Below, one piece after another: positions 45,107-53,951 of a DNA stretch of 64,000 nt (its first letter is position 1; every line of letters starts with the position of its first letter). The stretch lies in assembly GCF_003855095.1 (NCBI RefSeq), contig NZ_CP033972.1, positions 3,410,001-3,474,000 on the forward strand, in the 5' to 3' direction. This stretch comes from Gordonia insulae. Its GTDB lineage: Bacteria > Actinomycetota > Actinomycetes > Mycobacteriales > Mycobacteriaceae. The translations under genes were made by a program, and so were the position numbers. The notes beneath the pieces were generated by a model, which saw only the letters and a list, made by a program, of their open reading frames with translations, made no database searches and was not told where the DNA came from.

Positions 45107-46180
45107 TCACAGATCGACCGCGCGCGTCCGCTGCGGCGGAGGTCCGACGAACTCCAGGTCGAGGTCCGCGGCCGCGGCCCCGAGTTTGGCCATCATGTCT
45201 CCCGGGTTGATGAGTCCTTCGGTGTGCACGAAGTCGTCGGTGTTCTCGCCGGTCACGTCGAAGAAGCTCTCGAACACGTCGGAGGTGAGCATGCCGAGCA
45301 TCGTGGTGTTGTGTGCGTCGAACGCGAAGCTGTGGATGGTGCCGGCGGGCGCGTGCAGGTAGTCGCCGGCGGTGAGCAGCGTTTCGACACCGTTGGCGTA
45401 CAGCCACACCCGTCCGGAGACGACGAAGAAGTTCTCGGTGTGCTGACGGTGGAAATGCTGCGGGATGTACGGCGACTTCCCGCCCAGGGTCAGCACCGAG
45501 AAATAGCGGCCTCCCGTGGTGCGGCCACGAGTGCCGTAGGCGTTGATCGCGTCGGGCCAGGCACGTCGGTCGCCGGTGTGTGCGCGCAGAAAGTAGCCCT
45601 CGACGCTCTCCGGCAGGACGTCGTCCCACGCGTCGCACGCCGCCACACGCGGAAGATCGTGCAACCGAGCACCGGTCGGCGCGAACAATTGATCCGCGTT
45701 CCTCGATATGCCGGATCGTCCATCGGCCGAGTAGATGCGGGAGACGACGTCGGCGCCGGAATCGGCCAGTGCGTCGAGGGCTCCGCCGGGCGCCGACCAG
45801 AACAGCAGCTTGGTCATGTGGCCGAGCATCCGGTACGCGACCGGGATGCCGGGCGGCACGTGGACAGAATCGCCTGGGGTGAGGATGCGACTCTCGCCGG
45901 GTAGCCAGAACTGCACGCATCCGTCGAAGACGTAGTAGGAGCGCTGATGGTCGGGCAGGCTGTGGAAGCCGGCACCCGCTCCGCGCGGGCCGAGAATGTA
46001 TGCGGCGTCGAACAATCCGCCGGTGTCCGCGGCGCGAGCGATCACCGTCCAGAGTTGGTTGTCGACCTCGTAGCGCATCCCTTCGCCGTCGGCGAGACGG
46101 TACGGAACGGGTTCCCCCGGGAGCGCGTCGACCACTGGGGCGAGCTGGTGGATGGCACTGAGGTCGGTGGCCGGGGTCAT
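45107..46180 (-). CDS. Bicupin dioxygenase, quercetin 2,3-dioxygenase-like
   Basis: About 357 residues with two cupin domains. The first has GAGAGFHSLPDHQRSYYVFDG and LTPGDSVHVPPGIPVAYR; the second PQHFHRQHTENFFVVSGRVWLYANG and LTAGDYLHAPAGTIHSF. The second supplies the His, His, Glu, His metal ligands most clearly. Family members cleave flavonols or similar enols with oxygen. It overlaps the alpha/beta hydrolase by ATGA, so the pair acts together, probably on an aromatic or cyclic ester under the LysR regulator. Substrate not established. Confidence 0.8.
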   Translation of the reverse strand: MTPATDLSAIHQLAPVVDALPGEPVPYRLADGEGMRYEVDNQLWTVIARAADTGGLFDAAYILGPRGAGAGFHSLPDHQRSYYVFDGCVQFWLPGESRILTPGDSVHVPPGIPVAYRMLGHMTKLLFWSAPGGALDALADSGADVVSRIYSADGRSGISRNADQLFAPTGARLHDLPRVAACDAWDDVLPESVEGYFLRAHTGDRRAWPDAINAYGTRGRTTGGRYFSVLTLGGKSPYIPQHFHRQHTENFFVVSGRVWLYANGVETLLTAGDYLHAPAGTIHSFAFDAHNTTMLGMLTSDVFESFFDVTGENTDDFVHTEGLINPGDMMAKLGAAAADLDLEFVGPPPQRTRAVDL

Positions 46181-47154
46181 CGGATTCCTCCTGAGGTCGT
46201 GTTCATTGCGCGCGGAGCGGGAGCGGCGAGGTGTCGGGCGAAGAAGTCGCCGATGTCGTCGAATGCGAACGTCGTGCGGTCTTCGGTTCGGACGGTGTCG
46301 CGCGCCGAGAGGTGCAGCGCAGCCGCGGGACCCTCCGCATCGAGCCGGCCGTCATCCATCACCGGCGGTGACGGTACGTCAGATCTGTTGGGCGGGTTGA
46401 GGAATCCGTGTTGGAAGCCATCGACGAGGTAGAGGTCGACCTCGACGCCGGCGTCCGCCAGCGCATCGTAGAGCCGTCGGCTGTGGTCGGCGGCGACCAG
46501 CAGATCACCGGTGCCATGGGAGATCTGGAACGGCGGCGCACCCGCGGTGACGTGGTGGAGCGGACTTGCGGCACGCGCAGCGTCGGGCAGGTCGGCCGGG
46601 TCCCCACCGATCAGCCGCCCCTCCGGGCTCTCTGCGGGTGAGGTGACGCCGGGCAGTGGCAGCCCCGGCTCGATCTCGCCGGGGACCAGGGTGGCCGGGC
46701 CGTAGGATTCGGCGACGGCCTGCACGCCGGCATCGCCGGTGGTGGGGCCCTCACCGGGCAACTGGTCGACGGCGGAGAACAGACCGGTCAGTGCGGCGAG
46801 GTGACCTCCGGCGGACGCTCCCCAGACACCGATGCGGGTCGGATCGAGACCGAGATCCGATGCGCCATCGCGCAGATGCCGGATGGCCGCGCGCACGTCG
46901 TGGAGCTGGGCGGGGAAGTGCGCCTGTCCGCTGAGCCGGTAGTCGATGCTGGCCATCGCGAATCCGCGCTCACAGAAGTGGCGTACCAGGTCCGGGCACA
47001 GGGTCCGGTCACTGGTGAACCATCCACCGCCGTGCAGGAAGACGATCACCGGCGCAGGCACAGGTGCGCCGGGGGTGACGAGGTCGAGGTGCAGGTCGCC
47101 GGCCTCTCGACGCGCATAGACTAAGTCGCGGCGGACGATTCCAGAGGATCTCAC
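46177..47154 (-). CDS. Alpha/beta hydrolase (hormone-sensitive-lipase-like)
   Basis: About 325 residues. Oxyanion motif VFLHGGGWFTSDR, nucleophile elbow GVWGASAGGHLAALTG, catalytic Asp region in VDLYLVDGFQHGFLNPP with the catalytic His. Esterase or lactonase of medium-size substrates. The GTG start at 47154 is uncertain: the Shine-Dalgarno-like GGGGAG is only one base away; ATG at 47193 is the alternative. The gene is coupled by ATGA to the bicupin and sits just after the LysR gene on the same strand. Confidence 0.83.
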   Translation of the reverse strand: MRSSGIVRRDLVYARREAGDLHLDLVTPGAPVPAPVIVFLHGGGWFTSDRTLCPDLVRHFCERGFAMASIDYRLSGQAHFPAQLHDVRAAIRHLRDGASDLGLDPTRIGVWGASAGGHLAALTGLFSAVDQLPGEGPTTGDAGVQAVAESYGPATLVPGEIEPGLPLPGVTSPAESPEGRLIGGDPADLPDAARAASPLHHVTAGAPPFQISHGTGDLLVAADHSRRLYDALADAGVEVDLYLVDGFQHGFLNPPNRSDVPSPPVMDDGRLDAEGPAAALHLSARDTVRTEDRTTFAFDDIGDFFARHLAAPAPRAMNTTSGGIR

Positions 47155-47206
47155 GCTCCCCAGTCTGTGGCGGCAGGGTGACCGAGTCCACAAGGAATCC
47201 GTGCAC

Positions 47207-47231
47207 GATCATGAGGCCCGGCCTCATGATC
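47207..47231. promoter_or_regulatory. Perfect inverted repeat between LysR and hydrolase genes
   Basis: GATCATGAGGCC (47207-47218) and its exact reverse complement GGCCTCATGATC (47220-47231) flank a single C. It overlaps the LysR stop codon and lies about 53 bp upstream of the hydrolase start. It could be an operator of the LysR protein or a hairpin terminator; no T-run follows on the transcribed strand. Confidence 0.62.
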
Positions 47232-48120
47232 ATCGGCGAACGAGCCTGCTCACCGCCTCCACTGCGACCGCCTCGAACGCGTCGATCAACGGAATGGCGT
47301 GGGACTTCCGTCGGCACAGGTAGGTGGTCACCGGTGGAAGGTCGGTGATGGGGATGTAGCGCAATCCCGGCCGGGCATGCGTGGATGCGGCGGTGGCGCC
47401 ACAGATGTTGACGCCGACACCCGCGGCGCACAACTGGAGCACCTCGTCGAACTGGTTGGCCAGCGGCAGGATCCGGGGGTGGACGCCGCTCGGCCGCGGG
47501 TCGACGAACCAGCCCTGGGCTCCCCCGGCATCACGTATGCCGATGAAGGTCTCCTCGTCGGTTTCCTCCAGCCGGACCGATTCACGATCGGCCATCCCAT
47601 GCGATTCGTTGACCACCAGCATCCGGTCCTCGGACCACAAGGGCGTGGTCTCGATTCCGTCGACATGTGGCCTCTCATGACCGATCATGAGGGACACCTC
47701 GACCTCGCCGTCACGCACCGCGGTCAACGGATCGGTCAACGGAAGACTGTGGATCTGCCATTCCACGTCGGGAAACCGTGCGACCGCGGCCGCCAGGACC
47801 GCGTTGGTGAACTCGTTGGCCGCGGCGACCCCGATCCGGAACACCCTCGGGGACTTGCGATCTGCGTCCGCCCATGCCGTGACGCCGTCCATGGCGACAG
47901 CAACGCTGCGAGCGAGCGGGACGAGGTCGGCGCCTCGCGGGGTGAGCTGCACCTGCCGGGAGGTCCGTCGGAACAACGGTGTGCCGACGCGCCGTTCGAG
48001 TTGCTGGATCTGCTGACTCAACGACGACGGCGAGATGTGCAACCGTTCGGCGGCCCGGGCGAAATGGAGTTCGTCGGCGACCGCGAGGAAGTACCGCAGG
48101 TGCTGGACGGTGAGATCCAC
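47230..48120 (-). CDS. LysR-family transcriptional regulator
   Basis: About 296 residues. Typical N-terminal HTH: LRYFLAVADELHFARAAERLHISPSSLSQQIQQLERRVGTPLF. The effector domain starts near residue 90 and has a shortened periplasmic-binding fold. It is upstream of the hydrolase and bicupin on the same strand, so it probably activates them through the palindrome at 47207. The ligand is unknown. Confidence 0.92.
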   Translation of the reverse strand: MDLTVQHLRYFLAVADELHFARAAERLHISPSSLSQQIQQLERRVGTPLFRRTSRQVQLTPRGADLVPLARSVAVAMDGVTAWADADRKSPRVFRIGVAAANEFTNAVLAAAVARFPDVEWQIHSLPLTDPLTAVRDGEVEVSLMIGHERPHVDGIETTPLWSEDRMLVVNESHGMADRESVRLEETDEETFIGIRDAGGAQGWFVDPRPSGVHPRILPLANQFDEVLQLCAAGVGVNICGATAASTHARPGLRYIPITDLPPVTTYLCRRKSHAIPLIDAFEAVAVEAVSRLVRR

Positions 48121-48208
48121 GGTGACCTCCGAACTCGGCTGACTATCGCCAGTGTCGCATATCGCGCCGGGCGGGCATTGGCCCGCAGGTCACGTGGCGG
48201 TCAACACC

Positions 48209-49849
48209 TCAGCGAGGGACCGATAGACTCCCGCCGGTCACCTTGTCCGGGACGATCTCGCCGGCGGCGATCCGATCCCTGATCTTGAACTTCTGGATCT
48301 TTCCGGACGGGGTCATCGGGAACGATTCCGCAAAGAACCACATCGACGGAACCTTGTGCGCCGAGATACGTTCGCGACACCAGGCTTTGAGCTCGTCGGG
48401 GTTCGGCGGCGCCGCCGGATCGATCGCGCAGATGACCGCACCGATCTGCTCGCCCCAATAGTCGTCCGGAACTCCGACGACAATCACGTCATGCACCTCT
48501 GGATGGTCGAACAACAGGTCCTCTATCTCCCGCGGGTAGATGTTGACCCCACCGCGGATGATCATCTCCTTCAGCCGGCCCGAGATCTTCAGAAAGCCTC
48601 GTTCGTCCATCGTCGCGAGATCACCCATGTGCAGCCAGCCGTCGTCGTCGATGGTTGCAGCGGTCGCCTCCGGCATGTCGAAGTAGCCGATCATGTTCTG
48701 GTATCCGCGGCAGCAGATCTCGCCTTGTTCACCGAGCGCGACCACCCGACCGTCGATCGGATCGACCAGTCGGACTTCCAATTCCGGGAGCGGCTGCCCG
48801 ACGGTGGTCGCCTGGTCTTCGGCGGTGTCGGTGACCTTGGTCTGACTGATCACGCCGTGCATCTCGGTTTGTCCGAAGAGAATCGAGAAGCTGCAGTTCC
48901 AGGTCTCGGTGACCCTACGGACCAGCGCCTCGGGGACGGTTGCCGCGCCCGAAAGCACGGTCTGCATACTCGACAGATCACGGGTGGCGCTGTCGGGGTG
49001 ATCGAGCAGGGCTATCAACATCGTCGGCACGAGCAGTCCATGCGTACCACGGTAGGTCTCGTACGCCTCGAGGACACCCGCCGGATCGAAACCGGGCAGC
49101 ACCACATATGTTCCGTGCGCCGACATCGTCCCGAGTTCGGTGACCGCACCACCGCCGATGTGATACATCGGCATCGCGTTCACACAGACGCCGCCATCGC
49201 CCATCCCCGCGCGCTCGAAGACAAAGGTGGCTTCGTTGACGATCCCCTTGTGGTGCAGCAAGGCTCCTTTCGGAAACCCTGTGGTCCCTGAGGTGTACTG
49301 GATCTGGACGGGATCGGTCGGCGCCACGTCGGGAAGTCGAATCGCGGCGTCGCTTCCATCGGCGAACTTCTGCCACTCATCGTCAGGGATCGTCGTGCGG
49401 ACCGTATCGACCTCTGCCCCTGCCGCGTCGACGATGGCAGCGAGATCCGCACCGCGGTAGGAACGCTGGTAGAAGATCCCGACGGCCCCGGACTGACGCA
49501 GAACGTACGCCAACTCGTCTTTTCGGTATGCCGGATTGGCCGCAACCACAATCATTCCCGCCATCGCGATCGCCTGCTGCAGCACCACCCAGTCACCGCT
49601 GTTCGCCGCGAAGATCGCGATGCGGTCGCCGGGCTCGAAATCGGCCAGAAGCGCTCGCGCGTACCGCTCCGTGTCCCGTAGGAGTTCTGCGTAGGTCCAC
49701 GAACGACGCTCACTCGGGTCGGGAACCGCGTCCACCAGGGCAACCCTGCCCGGCGCAGCGGCGGCGCCTTCCCGGAGGAGTCCGGGCAACGTGATGTCCC
49801 TGACTCCTGAACTCGGCACAGCCGGCCAATCAGATGTCTTGAGCTTCAT
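48209..49849 (-). CDS. Acyl-CoA ligase (FadD-like adenylate-forming enzyme)
   Basis: About 546 residues. The AMP-binding loop VQIQYTSGTTGFPKGALLHH is near residue 177, then SILFGQTEMHGVISQT, GWLHMGDLATMDERGFLKISGR, MIIRGGVNIYPREIEDLL and the C-terminal catalytic Lys region TPSGKIQKFKIRD. It activates a carboxylic acid with ATP and CoA. The chain or ring size is unknown; context suggests the acid handled by the dehydratase locus. Its own promoter with a palindrome in the spacer lies about 80 bp upstream. Confidence 0.88.
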   Translation of the reverse strand: MKLKTSDWPAVPSSGVRDITLPGLLREGAAAAPGRVALVDAVPDPSERRSWTYAELLRDTERYARALLADFEPGDRIAIFAANSGDWVVLQQAIAMAGMIVVAANPAYRKDELAYVLRQSGAVGIFYQRSYRGADLAAIVDAAGAEVDTVRTTIPDDEWQKFADGSDAAIRLPDVAPTDPVQIQYTSGTTGFPKGALLHHKGIVNEATFVFERAGMGDGGVCVNAMPMYHIGGGAVTELGTMSAHGTYVVLPGFDPAGVLEAYETYRGTHGLLVPTMLIALLDHPDSATRDLSSMQTVLSGAATVPEALVRRVTETWNCSFSILFGQTEMHGVISQTKVTDTAEDQATTVGQPLPELEVRLVDPIDGRVVALGEQGEICCRGYQNMIGYFDMPEATAATIDDDGWLHMGDLATMDERGFLKISGRLKEMIIRGGVNIYPREIEDLLFDHPEVHDVIVVGVPDDYWGEQIGAVICAIDPAAPPNPDELKAWCRERISAHKVPSMWFFAESFPMTPSGKIQKFKIRDRIAAGEIVPDKVTGGSLSVPR

Positions 49850-49926
49850 GGTTTCTCCTGTCAGAAGTTCGAGAGCCTCCGGCAGACAGCCGCCGAATCA
49901 ATCGGGCCTGGAGTGCTCTATGTCAC

Positions 49927-49955
49927 ATAGTAACGGTCGGACCATTGGTCCGCAA
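49927..49955 (-). promoter_or_regulatory. Promoter of the first acyl-CoA ligase with a palindromic operator in the spacer
   Basis: On the minus strand TTGCGG (49950-49955) and TACTAT (49927-49932) are 17 bp apart. The spacer holds most of a perfect palindrome at 49938-49952: arms CGGACCA and TGGTCCG around a single T. A repressor bound there would directly block RNA polymerase. The rest of the 188-bp gap 49850-50037 shows only a ribosome site (CAGGAGA). Confidence 0.6.
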
Positions 49956-50037
49956 CTGTTGCGATCGGCGTCATAGAAATGACTGATCCCCCGAACATGC
50001 TGCGCTGCAACGTGTTCGGTAACTCCGCAACGGGCCG

Positions 50038-50862
50038 TCATCGTCGGTGGTAACTCACCGAGGCAACGGTGCACAGCCGATCGTCAGACGTCCGCGACTC
50101 GACCCGCACCACCGCCGAGTTTCGACCTACATGTAGTGGAAGACAACGGAATACCAATCTCGAATCCGCTCTTCCCGGCCGAATGTAGGACATCTGCAGC
50201 AAAGTAGGCGTCAGTCCGTCAGTGCATGTATCAACCGTGGCTGTTGCCGCCCGCTCCGACATGAATGCCGCAACTCCACCATGCAGAGAACCCGCGGGAT
50301 TGAGACAGAGACGACCGACGTCGAGCACGCTCGCGTCACTTCGACACCGACCTCCCAACAACGTGATCACATTCCCGCTTCCACGGTCGATCGCCTCGGG
50401 AGCGGTCTGAGCATTTGAGATCGACTGGTCAAGTGTGAAGACCACTCGCTCTACAGCTTTGGCGACCACGTCACCGCCGAACGTCACGATTTCACCGTCG
50501 GAGACGGCCGATCGCTCGTCCCTGAAGATCGTACGGCTCGAGGACCGGAGGTCCGAGCCGTCGACGACCGGGGCGCCGCAGAAGGTGATCGACAAGTCGG
50601 TGGTGACCGCCCACGCATTCCGAGGCCGGTGTGCGACCGCCGGGCTGCCGATCGCGGTGTCGATGAAGACGCAGAGTGCACCATAGGCGATCCGACCGTC
50701 CTCACCCACCAACCACTCCCCGGTCGTCATGGCTCCCGCCGTGTTGCTGGAGGTTCCGATCACCGAGTGCACGCCGAACACGGCCTCAGGGTTTCCCAGC
50801 ACCGCCGTGATCGGTGGATCATCCACCGCGATAACGCCCTTGGCGTCGACGACAGCGGCCAC
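50038..50862 (-). CDS. Double-hotdog acyl-CoA thioesterase-like protein
   Basis: About 274 residues containing two hotdog folds in tandem: the first around GALCVFIDTAIGSPAVAHRP, the second around AGSLHGGVAAFMSERAATATVD with the HGG motif of PaaI-type thioesterases. It could hydrolyse an acyl-CoA of the adjacent pathway, or act as a dehydratase-like hotdog. GTG at 50862 is chosen because AGGAGG lies eight bases upstream; GTG at 50871 is in frame. The gene follows SDR-1 after 50 bp on the same strand. Confidence 0.72.
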   Translation of the reverse strand: MAAVVDAKGVIAVDDPPITAVLGNPEAVFGVHSVIGTSSNTAGAMTTGEWLVGEDGRIAYGALCVFIDTAIGSPAVAHRPRNAWAVTTDLSITFCGAPVVDGSDLRSSSRTIFRDERSAVSDGEIVTFGGDVVAKAVERVVFTLDQSISNAQTAPEAIDRGSGNVITLLGGRCRSDASVLDVGRLCLNPAGSLHGGVAAFMSERAATATVDTCTDGLTPTLLQMSYIRPGRADSRLVFRCLPLHVGRNSAVVRVESRTSDDRLCTVASVSYHRR

Positions 50863-50912
50863 GGAGCACACCTCCTACAGTTCTTTCGAGACCCGCGCGT
50901 TGAGACACTGCA

Positions 50913-51704
50913 TCAGAACGCGGAGATCCCACCGTTGACACTGATGGTCTGCCCCGTCAGCCGTGCCGCCGCGGGGCCGGCCAGGAAGACGATCAGGGCG
51001 GCCAGGTCATCCGGAACTGCCACGCCCAGGTGGGCCTGGGTCGCCGCCTTCTCGAACAGTGATCGACTGAATCCGTCACTCAGCACATTGTCGGCCGTAC
51101 GGGTTCCCTCGATCAGGGAAGGTGTGACCGCGTTGACCCGCACGCCATTTCGTTTGGCTTCGACCGCGGCTACCCGCGAGAACATGACTATTGCAGCCAT
51201 CGCAGCACCCAACGCACTCTCGCCCGGCGTCGGGACCTTGGCGGCATCCGAGGCGATGTTGATGATGCTCCCCCCGCCCTGCGCTTGCATCAGCGGAAGC
51301 ACCGCACGTGTGAACAGCATGGGCGGCAGAGCCTGGCCGCTCAGGATGGCGGAAATCGACGCGGAAGGCGTCCGATGTAGCAACTCCGGCTTGTAGGCCG
51401 TCGTCGTCGAATTGACACAGATGTCCACCGATCCCATCGCGTGCTGCGACGCGGAGACGACGCGATCGACCTCGGCCTCGTCGGAGGCATCTGCGGCCAG
51501 GAACAGGACGTCCGCTTCAGGATGGCTGTGCAGCACCGTTTTCCGCGCCAGACCTCCTCGCTCCTCATTGCGGCCGACGAGCACCATTCGTCCGACTCCG
51601 GCGTCTGCGAGACCGAGGGCAGTGGCTAGTCCGACACCGGACGTCCCGCCGACGATGATCGCACCGGCTTCCTCGTACCTGCGAACCAGTGGGGGTTCCG
51701 ACAT
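50913..51704 (-). CDS. SDR-fold protein lacking catalytic Tyr and Lys (copy 1)
   Basis: About 263 residues. The Rossmann cofactor motif IIVGGTSGVGLATAL is intact, but the active site is not: Ser152 in NIASDAAKVPTPGE is followed at the Tyr and Lys positions (165 and 169) by Leu and Met (SALGAAM). NNAG is replaced by VNST. The Ser-context resembles BadH-like 2-hydroxycyclohexanecarboxyl-CoA dehydrogenases. It may be a non-catalytic binder or use different chemistry. A paralog with the same substitutions lies at 60701. Confidence 0.82.
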   Translation of the reverse strand: MSEPPLVRRYEEAGAIIVGGTSGVGLATALGLADAGVGRMVLVGRNEERGGLARKTVLHSHPEADVLFLAADASDEAEVDRVVSASQHAMGSVDICVNSTTTAYKPELLHRTPSASISAILSGQALPPMLFTRAVLPLMQAQGGGSIINIASDAAKVPTPGESALGAAMAAIVMFSRVAAVEAKRNGVRVNAVTPSLIEGTRTADNVLSDGFSRSLFEKAATQAHLGVAVPDDLAALIVFLAGPAAARLTGQTISVNGGISAF

Positions 51705-51858
51705 TCACTTCACCTCTCGGGACAGCCGACTACATGCACCCGAAATTTCGTGTGCACATGGTCTCTAGTTTTACACCATCGACTACTTCATAGCTAGAGT
51801 TGTATCATTTCAATATCTTGCCACCCCGGCACGTCCCCCGCCCCTCCTGGAGACCACT
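51705..51858. promoter_or_regulatory. Divergent promoter region of SDR-1 and the flavoprotein
   Basis: A 154-bp AT-rich spacer. For the plus strand TCGACT (51779-51784) and TATCAT (51803-51808) are 18 bp apart. GTTGTATCATTT (51799-51810) resembles GTTGTAGTATTT (53872-53883) and GTTGTACACTTT (63185-63196) in front of the two dehydratase genes. TGTGCACA-type symmetry occurs near 51750. Confidence 0.45.
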
Positions 51859-52911
51859 GTGAACCCGATCGTCAACCGCTACACGCAGCTCGTCCAGATC
51901 GACCATCCGATCGTTCAAGAGGGGCTCGGACCCTTCCGAACACCCAAGCTCGCCGCTGCCGTGTCGAATGCCGGCGGGCTCGGTACGGTCTCCATGCCCG
52001 GGATGCCGGCGGACCTGGCGGCCGGTGCCCGCCTGTTCCGCGACCACATCGAGGAATGTCGATCACTGACCGACCGTCCGTTCGCAGTGAACATCCCGGT
52101 CGGCGTCGACGGCAACGGAGTGGTGTTGCCGTTCACCGACATCTACATCCGCATGGTGCTCGATGCGCGGCGCGAGGACGCCGAGTTGGCTCGTCAGCTC
52201 ACAGTCCTCACGACCTCGGCCGGGTTTCCGGGGGACTACATCGCCCCGATCCACGATGCAGGCATGATCCATCAGCACAAGGTCGGCTCGACGCGACAGG
52301 CCGTCAAGGCCGCGGAAGCCGGCGTCGACGTGATCATCGCCGCCGGGTTCGAGATGGGTGGACATGCGCCGAGCAAAGCTGTGCACTCCTACGTTCTCGT
52401 CCCCAGCGTGACCGAGGCCGTCGACGTTCCGGTCCTGCTGACCGGTGGCGCCAGAGATGCACGCGGGCTCGCAGCGGCCATGGCCTTGGGCGCAGATGGC
52501 GTGGCCATGGGAACCCGATTCATCACCAGCACGGCGAATACCGACTGGCACCCGGCCTACATCCAGGCGCTCATCGATGCGAAGGAAGGAGATGACGTCG
52601 CCTTCGACGGCGTGTACGGGCCCTGCCGGGGGCTCAGGAACGCCGCCTCACGCCGGCTCACGGACCACGGCACGCCGGACTCCGGAGAGATCGCCGACGC
52701 CGTCGAACTCACCCGGTGGAAGATCGAATCGATGCAGCGCGCCCAGACCGACGGGGATGTGGAGCAGGGACTGGTCCTGGCGGGGCAGGTGGCTTCGGCG
52801 ATCGACGACATCATCGACATCGCGGAGTTCGTCCCGAGCACGGCCCGAGGTGCGGCGGAGATCCTCCACACACTCGCTTCATCGCTTCCCACACCGGCGG
52901 TTTCAGCGTGA
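51859..52911 (+). CDS. Nitronate monooxygenase / enoyl-reductase-like FMN protein
   Basis: About 350 residues of the 2-nitropropane dioxygenase TIM-barrel family. HPIVQEGLGPFRTPKLAAAVSNAGGLGT is the N-terminal FMN-side motif, HKVGSTRQAVKAAEAGVDVIIAAGFEMGGH includes the catalytic His region, and LLTGGARDARGLAAAMALGADGVAMGTRF is the phosphate-binding end. Related enzymes act on nitronates, and the IpdC branch reduces a CoA-linked ring intermediate in sterol breakdown. Given the CoA-ligase and dehydratase neighbours, a CoA-thioester redox role is more plausible here than nitronate oxidation. GTG start with GGAG upstream. Confidence 0.85.
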   Translation: MNPIVNRYTQLVQIDHPIVQEGLGPFRTPKLAAAVSNAGGLGTVSMPGMPADLAAGARLFRDHIEECRSLTDRPFAVNIPVGVDGNGVVLPFTDIYIRMVLDARREDAELARQLTVLTTSAGFPGDYIAPIHDAGMIHQHKVGSTRQAVKAAEAGVDVIIAAGFEMGGHAPSKAVHSYVLVPSVTEAVDVPVLLTGGARDARGLAAAMALGADGVAMGTRFITSTANTDWHPAYIQALIDAKEGDDVAFDGVYGPCRGLRNAASRRLTDHGTPDSGEIADAVELTRWKIESMQRAQTDGDVEQGLVLAGQVASAIDDIIDIAEFVPSTARGAAEILHTLASSLPTPAVSA

Positions 52912-52946
52912 CTGCCCGGGCGTGAGCGTCAGGGCCAGTCGCTACG

Positions 52947-53798
52947 ATGTCGCTCATGACCGATCGTGCCGCCGAGTCGGCGGAAAGGCCCGCGACCTCG
53001 ATCGGCAGCGCTCGATCTGCTCTGATCTCCATCCTCGGCGAGCTCGTCGCGCCATACCGCCAACCGGTACACACAGCGGCCTTGCTCTACGCGCTCACCG
53101 GGGTGGGCTTCGGAGAGTCGGCGAGTCGGCAGGCAATAGCCCGGGCAGGGGCGTCCGGATTGATCTCCGCCGAGCGTGATGGACGCGAGACGAAGTGGGC
53201 GGTCACCGAGCGTACGTACGAGATATTCCGCGAGGGCGTCAACCGGGTGTTTCCCGATGCCTCTGCCGGCCGCCGTTGGGATGGTAAGTGGCTGGTGATC
53301 ATCGTGCCGATTCCCGAATCGCATCGCGCGACCCGCAAGAAGCTGTACGCGGCCTTACGGTGGGCCGGTTTCGGGAATCCGAGCGCGGGAATCTGGGTCA
53401 CTCCCCACGTCGAACGACTGCCTGAAGCCCAGGCAGCGATCGAGTCTCTCGGATTGTCGACCAACACGATCTCGTTCATCGGATCGACCGCGACGATCGG
53501 GATACCCGAGGCCGAACTCGTGGAGCGGTCATGGGACCTCGAGAAGGTCTCGGCGGCATACGACGAGTTGCGGGAGCGATTCGACCACCCCGAACAGCTC
53601 GCGGGCAAGGACGCCCTGGTGGCACACATCGAGCTGATCGACGCCCTGCGCCACACCCCTTATATGGATCCGCAACTGCCACAAGAACTCCTGCCTGACT
53701 GGCCCGGCCTCACGGTCGTCCATCGGCTACAGGCCCTGCGTGCCGAACGCGCACCTGCGGCGCACGCACACTGGCTGACGATCGCCCGCCTCGACTGA
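52947..53798 (+). CDS. PaaX-family transcriptional regulator (copy 1)
   Basis: About 283 residues with the PaaX N-terminal winged helix (SALISILGELVAPYRQPVHTAALLYALTGVGFGESASRQAIARAG), the middle domain with RRWDGKWLVIIVPIPESHRATRKKLYAALRWAGFGNPSAGIWVTPH, and the C-terminal domain with LMDPQLPQELLPDWPG-like text (YMDPQLPQELLPDWPGL). Family members repress aromatic or acyl-CoA catabolic genes and are released by an acyl-CoA such as phenylacetyl-CoA. It follows the flavoprotein by 35 bp and precedes the dehydratase genes. ATG at 52956 is an alternative start. Confidence 0.88.
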   Translation: MSLMTDRAAESAERPATSIGSARSALISILGELVAPYRQPVHTAALLYALTGVGFGESASRQAIARAGASGLISAERDGRETKWAVTERTYEIFREGVNRVFPDASAGRRWDGKWLVIIVPIPESHRATRKKLYAALRWAGFGNPSAGIWVTPHVERLPEAQAAIESLGLSTNTISFIGSTATIGIPEAELVERSWDLEKVSAAYDELRERFDHPEQLAGKDALVAHIELIDALRHTPYMDPQLPQELLPDWPGLTVVHRLQALRAERAPAAHAHWLTIARLD

Positions 53799-53852
53799 AT
53801 ATCCAGGACTCATCGCCCTGCTGAATCCTGCCCGCAGCACATTTTACATTTC

Positions 53853-53883
53853 TAGACATCTTCATCCTGTAGTTGTAGTATTT
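53853..53883 (+). promoter_or_regulatory. Promoter of the dehydratase operon
   Basis: TAGACA (53853-53858) and TAGTAT (53876-53881) are 17 bp apart in an AT-rich spacer (53799-53951). The downstream half overlaps GTTGTAGTATTT (53872-53883), shared in part with the flavoprotein and second dehydratase leaders. AAAGGA precedes the GTG start at 53952. Confidence 0.5.
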
Positions 53884-53951
53884 GATCGACGCCACGATGA
53901 GACTTTCCCAGTCCACAGCCACCGCGTCTCATCCACAGCCAAAGGAATCTC

